Positions 6,788 through 9,955 of a DNA stretch of 9,955 nt are shown in pieces. This stretch comes from Candidatus Latescibacteria bacterium 4484_107 (GTDB taxonomy: Bacteria; Latescibacterota; 4484-107). Below the pieces are notes generated by a model. It had not been told where the DNA came from. It saw only the letters and a list, made by a program, of their open reading frames with translations, and searched no databases. Within the stretch, counting starts at the first letter, position 1. Each line of letters opens with the position of its first letter. The DNA is taken from assembly GCA_002059205.1 (NCBI GenBank), contig MVCQ01000031.1:1-9955 (forward strand). Reading direction: 5' to 3'. A program made the position numbers and the translations under genes.

Positions 6788-7972
6788 ATGAAAGTTAAAC
6801 TTTCCACTCAGATATTTCTCGGCATCCTGATCGGCCTCCTCGCCGGCGTGCTCTTGGGCGAACACACTTCGTTTGTGCGGCCAGTCGGAACCATTTTCCT
6901 CCGACTTCTGAAGATGATCATCGTGCCCCTGATTCTCGCCTCCGTCGTCACCGGCGTGGCCGGCATCGGCGACGTCCGAAATCTGGGCCGCATCGGAGGG
7001 AAAACCATCCTGTATTATTTGACCACCACCGGAATCTCCGTAATCATCGGACTGACTCTCGTCAACCTCTTTCGTCCGGGCGTGGGCGCGGACATCGGGC
7101 TGAGCGCCATCCCGGAACGACTGAAAGAGGGCGGCCCCTCCCTGCTCGATACCATGCTCCGCATCGTTCCCACCAATCCGTTTCAGGCCATGGCGGGGGC
7201 AGACGTGCTTCCCCTCATTGCCTTCGCGCTGATTTTCGGAGCCGTGCTGACCACGCTCGGAGAGAAAGGACGCACTCTGATCGGCTTCTTCGAGGGCCTG
7301 AACGAAGCCATGCTGAAAATTACCGATCTGGTGATGCGATTGGCGCCCTTTGGCGTGTTCGCGCTTATGGCGGACATCGTGGGCCACACCGGAATCGGCG
7401 TGCTCAAGCCCCTCGCCAAATATATGGCGGTCGTGCTGATCGGGCTGCTGATCCACGGGGCGGGCGTTTTGCCCCTGCTTCTCCACTTCGCGGGAAAGAC
7501 CAAAGCCTTTGCGTTCGCGAAACAGATGAGTTCCGCGCTGGCCACCGCATTCACCACGTCCTCCAGTTCCGCCAGCTTGCCCGTCTCGATGGAATGCGCG
7601 GAGGAAAATGCGGGCCTTCCCAATCGCATCGTGAGTTTTGTCCTTCCGTTGGGCGCGACCATCAACATGGACGGAACCGCCCTGTACGAATCCGTGGCCG
7701 CGATCTTCATCGCCCAGGCGTATGGCATCGAGTTGACGCTGGGCAGCCAGGTCGTCATTTTCCTGACGGCCACCCTCGCGGCGATCGGAGCAGCAGGCAT
7801 TCCCGGCGCGGGCCTGGTGACGATGGCCGTCGTGCTCAAGGCCGTGGGACTTCCGCTGGAGGGCATCGGGCTTATCCTCGCGGTGGATCGGATCCTGGAT
7901 ATGTGCCGCACCACAGTCAACGTGTGGGGTGACTGCGTGGGAGCCGCCATCATCACCCGAAGCGAAGCGTGA
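6788..7972 (+). CDS. Dicarboxylate/acidic amino acid:cation symporter (DAACS family)
   Basis: A 394-residue inner-membrane transporter of the GltP/DctA/Glt-Ph family, which couples uptake of glutamate, aspartate or C4-dicarboxylates to Na+ or H+. The length is typical. Hydrophobic segments run throughout. The family signatures are all present: the serine-rich hairpin-1 tip TTSSSSASLPVSM (Ser258-Ser261), the NMDGT cation-site motif at 293-297, the hairpin-2 loop GAAGIPGAG, and the last helix DRILDMCRTTVNVWGD. In that helix Asp371 and Arg374 correspond to the substrate-binding Asp394 and Arg397 of Glt-Ph. The arginine favours an acidic substrate over a neutral amino acid. It cannot be settled by eye whether this is a glutamate/aspartate or a succinate-type carrier, so no gene symbol is given. 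The ATG has AAAGGAG ten bases upstream. The gene is alone on its strand, with its own promoter and candidate operator. Confidence 0.93.
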   Translation: MKVKLSTQIFLGILIGLLAGVLLGEHTSFVRPVGTIFLRLLKMIIVPLILASVVTGVAGIGDVRNLGRIGGKTILYYLTTTGISVIIGLTLVNLFRPGVGADIGLSAIPERLKEGGPSLLDTMLRIVPTNPFQAMAGADVLPLIAFALIFGAVLTTLGEKGRTLIGFFEGLNEAMLKITDLVMRLAPFGVFALMADIVGHTGIGVLKPLAKYMAVVLIGLLIHGAGVLPLLLHFAGKTKAFAFAKQMSSALATAFTTSSSSASLPVSMECAEENAGLPNRIVSFVLPLGATINMDGTALYESVAAIFIAQAYGIELTLGSQVVIFLTATLAAIGAAGIPGAGLVTMAVVLKAVGLPLEGIGLILAVDRILDMCRTTVNVWGDCVGAAIITRSEA

Positions 7973-8036
7973 AGGACGAGATAATCTCGGCGCATAACGG
8001 CGCGAAACATAAGAGGAGTTTGTGCGTTCCAGGTAA

Positions 8037-8084
8037 CAAAGGGAACGGATGGGGATCAGATACTTTCCCATTTCGTTCCCTTTG
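8037..8084. repeat. Long hairpin between convergent genes
   Basis: CAAAGGGAACG (8037-8047) and CGTTCCCTTTG (8074-8084) form a perfect 11-bp outer stem. After a small internal bulge, ATGGG (8049-8053) pairs with CCCAT (8067-8071), leaving a 13-base loop. It lies between the symporter stop (7972) and the PqqD-like stop (8122), where a two-way terminator would be expected. No U-tract follows on either strand, so it may instead be a REP-like repeat. The rest of the 149-bp gap shows only a very small inverted repeat at 7977-7989. Confidence 0.6.
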
Positions 8085-8121
8085 ATGAATTGAGCAACCA
8101 CGCAAAAACAGGGGTCACGTT

Positions 8122-8496
8122 TTACGCCTTCCGTTTTTTCGCCACCGCGAACCCAATCAACCGCTTCTTTCCCAATTGTTTCAGATACGTCGTCAGCGCC
8201 ACCTCGGCCTCTCGCCGGTTCAACTGATATTTGTCCGCCAAGCTTCGGATCATCCGATCCACCGTGTGCTTCCCGTCGCACATCTCCCAAACCGCGGAGC
8301 CGATCTCATCCAGGCCGATCTTCCGCTCCTTCGGGACATAGAAAATTTTCGCCAACAGATCGAATTTCCATCCCGCCTGACGGGTAAGCGTAATCAGCAC
8401 CTCGCCGTTGTCGTCCCGATCCCAGTGCACCAATTCGTTCCGAACCGGTTTGGACCCGAGCATCGCCTCCCGGCTGATTTTTTTTGTGCGCGCCAT
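8122..8496 (-). CDS. PqqD-like (RiPP recognition element fold) protein
   Basis: A small cytoplasmic protein of 124 residues. The core from about residue 50 to 118 has the PqqD family pattern: a strand pair ending IFYVP, then LDEIGSAVWEMCDGKHTVDR (62-81), a helical SLADKYQLNRREAEVALTTY segment, and the closing LKQLGKKRLIGF. PqqD-type domains bind leader peptides and hand them to radical SAM or other maturation enzymes, but many stand-alone members have no known role, and no maturase or precursor peptide is visible here. The basic N-terminus (MARTKKISRE) and C-terminus (KKRKA) are unusual additions. The ATG at 8494-8496 is chosen because the upstream frame to 8589 is translated from a 7-nt tandem repeat. 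No Shine-Dalgarno sequence precedes it. It follows the tandem-domain gene on the same strand with a 106-bp repeat-filled gap. Confidence 0.8.
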   Translation of the reverse strand: MARTKKISREAMLGSKPVRNELVHWDRDDNGEVLITLTRQAGWKFDLLAKIFYVPKERKIGLDEIGSAVWEMCDGKHTVDRMIRSLADKYQLNRREAEVALTTYLKQLGKKRLIGFAVAKKRKA

Positions 8497-8499
8497 GTG

Positions 8500-8541
8500 T
8501 TGGTAATTGGTGATTGGTGATTGGGAAGTAATGAGCAATAG
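8500..8541. repeat. 7-nt tandem repeat (TTGGTGA type), six units
   Basis: The units read TTGGTAA, TTGGTGA, TTGGTGA, TTGGGAA, GTAATGA, GCAATAG in unbroken 7-nt phase, resembling the short tandemly repeated repetitive (STRR) sequences described in cyanobacteria. It begins four bases upstream of the PqqD-like start codon and takes the place where its ribosome site would be. Confidence 0.7.
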
Positions 8542-8582
8542 CCTTCCTCTCCCCCCTGCCTTGGGGCGCTTGAGTGGGGCAT

Positions 8583-8617
8583 CGTTCATTGCTCATTATT
8601 CATTATTCATTGTTATG
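8583..8617. repeat. 7-nt tandem repeat (TATTCAT type), five units
   Basis: The units read CGTTCAT, TGCTCAT, TATTCAT, TATTCAT, TGTTATG in 7-nt phase. On the minus strand it encodes the last residues (HNNE) and the TAA stop of the tandem-domain protein. The 41 bases between it and the 8500-8541 array contain a short CCCC...GGGG inverted pair and no gene. Confidence 0.65.
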
Positions 8618-9487
8618 ACAGACCACCTCAGCCGCGACGGCTTCGGCTACCGTGCTGTTTCGATCCTTAGAAACGGCCCGGACCACGAAGATCCGGTTTG
8701 ATTCCTTGCAAACCCAGACGCATCCCTTCAAATATACCGAACGGCGCATCCGGCTGAGCGTGGGTTTGAGTATCCGCCAGAGCAGGCTTCGAGGCGATCC
8801 TTCGACCCGAAACCCGCGATGGCCCCTAATATCTCCATCCGTATAGACACAGACATAATCTTTCAGCGCCTTCTTGAAAAAAGGCTCGAACCAACCCTGA
8901 AGCCGTTCCGCCTCCTTCAGGATCAACGAGGCCGGCCCGATGCGCTCGACGTGAAGCTCCTCCTTCTTCCTGCGTTTGAAGGAAAGCCGAATGTGCCCGG
9001 ACCGCAGAAACTGCTCCTCGAGCCGGAAATCCTCCGGAATATTGCAGATCAATCCATAGACCGCCCAGACCTGCTTTCCCTCCTCCGCGTGATCGCGCAA
9101 CGAACGCATCAGTCGCCGCGCGGCATCCGAAACGTCTTCGTTCAATTTAGAAAATACCCTCACCAACCCGATTCGATTGCATGTCTTACACTGCCACGCC
9201 AGATTGATCGCCCGGTAATCCGCATCCCACGTAAACGTCTCGATGTCCTTATCCGGCAACGCACCGTCTTCGAGGAAACGCACATTCCGCTCTACGTGCA
9301 ACGTATGCCCCGCCTTCTTTGCCTTCGCTCCGAGACGATCCACGTATTTGTCTACAATGTGAGAAACCCCCGAAGCTCCCGATGGAAGCCGCCCCTTCAA
9401 AGGCCGCCATTCCACCTCCACGCGCACGACCTCCAGATCGTCCAACCGAAGATACCCCGTACCGGCATCCCCCGTCACCTTGCCCAA
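8603..9487 (-). CDS. Uncharacterised protein with two tandem copies of one domain
   Basis: I do not recognise a named family. The 294 residues counted from the TTG at 9485-9487 contain an internal duplication. Copy 1 ends AWQCKTCNRIGLVRVFSK (97-114) and copy 2 ends VWVCKESNRIFVVRAVSK (257-274); W, C, K, N, R, I, V, R, S and K recur at an exact offset of 160. Both copies open with a similar strand: GITFDVPEAWNL (just upstream of and including residue 1) and GLICNIPEDFRL (145-156), each followed by a G-hydrophobic-hydrophobic-R-L strand. Copy 1 alone has a CxxC pair (Cys100, Cys103). No signal peptide or membrane segment is seen, so it is probably cytoplasmic. Coding similarity clearly extends upstream of the TTG, which has no ribosome site, so the true start is probably near 9565-9595. 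The last residues (HNNE) come from a tandem repeat. It lies upstream of the PqqD-like gene, suggesting joint function. Confidence 0.75.
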   Translation of the reverse strand: MGKVTGDAGTGYLRLDDLEVVRVEVEWRPLKGRLPSGASGVSHIVDKYVDRLGAKAKKAGHTLHVERNVRFLEDGALPDKDIETFTWDADYRAINLAWQCKTCNRIGLVRVFSKLNEDVSDAARRLMRSLRDHAEEGKQVWAVYGLICNIPEDFRLEEQFLRSGHIRLSFKRRKKEELHVERIGPASLILKEAERLQGWFEPFFKKALKDYVCVYTDGDIRGHRGFRVEGSPRSLLWRILKPTLSRMRRSVYLKGCVWVCKESNRIFVVRAVSKDRNSTVAEAVAAEVVCHNNE

Positions 9488-9595
9488 ATTCCACGCTTCG
9501 GGGACGTCAAAGGTGATCCCCTGCCAGCCGAAGGTGGTCCACTCCGAATAGGTACCTCTTTTCAGTTTCCTGCTCAGCTTCCTACTCCCCTTCAG
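9488..9595 (-). other. In-frame 5' extension of the tandem-domain gene, without a conventional start
   Basis: The frame stays open from 9487 up to a TAA at 9596-9598 (minus strand) and reads KRGTYSEWTTFGWQ then GITFDVPEAWN, continuous with the downstream protein. There is no ATG, GTG or TTG in it. CTG codons occur at 9593-9595, 9575-9577 and 9563-9565; the middle one has AAGGGGAG seven bases upstream. The 5' part contains a 12-nt direct repeat (AGTAGGAAGCTG, AGCAGGAAACTG). Either a CTG start is used, or repeat insertion has removed the original start. Confidence 0.55.
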
Positions 9596-9663
9596 TTAGT
9601 GACCGGGAAACGCTCCGCCCATGACGCACCCACTTCCCACTCACCTATCTTCTAAGTCCATAG

Positions 9664-9793
9664 AGCCACTTGCAAAACGTTCCTCAGATGAGATTTCTTC
9701 GGTGCTTCGTGCCTCGCAATGGCAATAATAAAGCCGTGTTATCGCGGGAAGCTCAGTGGCATCCACTCGTTTTTCGGAGTTTTGCAAGTGGCT
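9664..9793. mobile_element. 130-bp MITE-like element with 15-bp terminal inverted repeats
   Basis: AGCCACTTGCAAAAC (9664-9678) is repeated perfectly in reverse as GTTTTGCAAGTGGCT (9779-9793). CATAG lies immediately left (9659-9663) and again one base beyond the right end (9795-9799), which may be a 5-bp target duplication. The interior has no transposase; it contains a stretch (about 9690-9723) resembling the half-arms of common dispersed repeats. Non-autonomous, possibly mobilised in trans. Confidence 0.65.
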
Positions 9794-9955
9794 ACATAGT
9801 ATAGCCATTTCCATTTTTTTTGATACCGTTTCCGGGCAGAATCCTTTCCACCTGGATTATTCATGAATTCGGCGAAAATTTCCCTTTGTTCTCGTTCGGC
9901 AACGTGTTGTGGATTTCCGGTTTCAAAACTGAGTTTTAAGCAAAGCCTGAAGCTG
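9739..9955 (-). CDS. Partial gene 3' end, truncated by the window edge
   Basis: On the minus strand a frame is open from the window edge for 71 codons to a TAA at 9739-9741. It reads FETGNPQHVAEREQREIF, AEFMNNPGGKDSARKRYQ and KKWKWLYYVATCKTP, a charged, protein-like sequence. I do not recognise the family. The last 18 or so residues (from ATCKTP) and the stop codon are encoded inside the inverted-repeat element at 9664-9793. This suggests that the element has replaced or extended the original C-terminus. Base use is more AT-rich than in neighbouring genes. The opposite strand also has an open frame from 9863 to the edge, but it is Cys/Ser-rich and looks like a shadow. Confidence 0.4.
   Translation of the reverse strand, partial: SFRLCLKLSFETGNPQHVAEREQREIFAEFMNNPGGKDSARKRYQKKWKWLYYVATCKTPKNEWMPLSFPR

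Noticed and set aside
6584..8290. 568-residue open frame on the minus strand
   Set aside because: It is antisense to the symporter, highly Gly/His/Asp-rich and low-complexity, as expected from a shadow of a hydrophobic gene.
9863..9955. Plus-strand frame starting ATGAATTCGG and open to the edge
   Set aside because: Its product is Cys/Ser-rich and unlike a protein, there is no ribosome site, and the minus-strand frame there is more convincing.

Overview
The window comes from a moderately GC-rich bacterium, most likely an uncultured member of the FCB group or a neighbouring candidate phylum. The evidence is a large secreted metallopeptidase ending in a FlgD-like/type IX-secretion-style module (NFPNPFNGET motif), a DUF4837-type lipoprotein, an outer-membrane beta-barrel-like protein, and gaps packed with short palindromic and tandem repeats. 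The assignment rests on protein style, not on a marker gene. No rRNA, tRNA, CRISPR array or transposase gene was seen.

Layout. Positions 248-6459 hold five genes, all on the minus strand. In reading order (right to left) they are a signal-peptide beta-barrel-like protein (6459-5752), ribose-phosphate pyrophosphokinase prs (5632-4697), type II 3-dehydroquinate dehydratase aroQ (4534-4073), a secreted zinc metallopeptidase (3995-1458) and a DUF4837-type lipoprotein (1351-248). Gaps are about 75-160 bases, so they could be one or several transcripts. prs and aroQ are housekeeping genes (PRPP supply and the shikimate pathway); the other three act in the cell envelope. A divergent plus-strand gene at 6788-7972 encodes a dicarboxylate/acidic amino acid symporter behind an excellent sigma70-type promoter, with a perfect inverted repeat lying between the -35 and -10 boxes.

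The right third (8122-9595) holds a minus-strand pair: an unrecognised protein built of two tandem copies of one domain, then a PqqD-like protein. This pair is the best candidate for something undescribed. At the extreme right, a probable gene 3' end enters from outside the window and runs into a small inverted-repeat element that supplies its stop codon.

Nearly every intergenic gap contains a repeat of a different kind: a 108-bp palindromic repeat (73-180), a 33-nt hairpin (1391-1423), CGCAAAG/CGCGGAG-type elements either side of prs, an 8-nt tandem repeat at the end of aroQ, 7-nt tandem repeats around the PqqD-like gene, and a 130-bp element with 15-bp terminal inverted repeats at 9664-9793. 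Several reach into coding ends: the lipoprotein signal-peptide n-region, the aroQ C-terminus, the tandem-domain protein's C-terminus and the right-edge gene. Repeat insertion and decay appear to have remodelled gene ends here.
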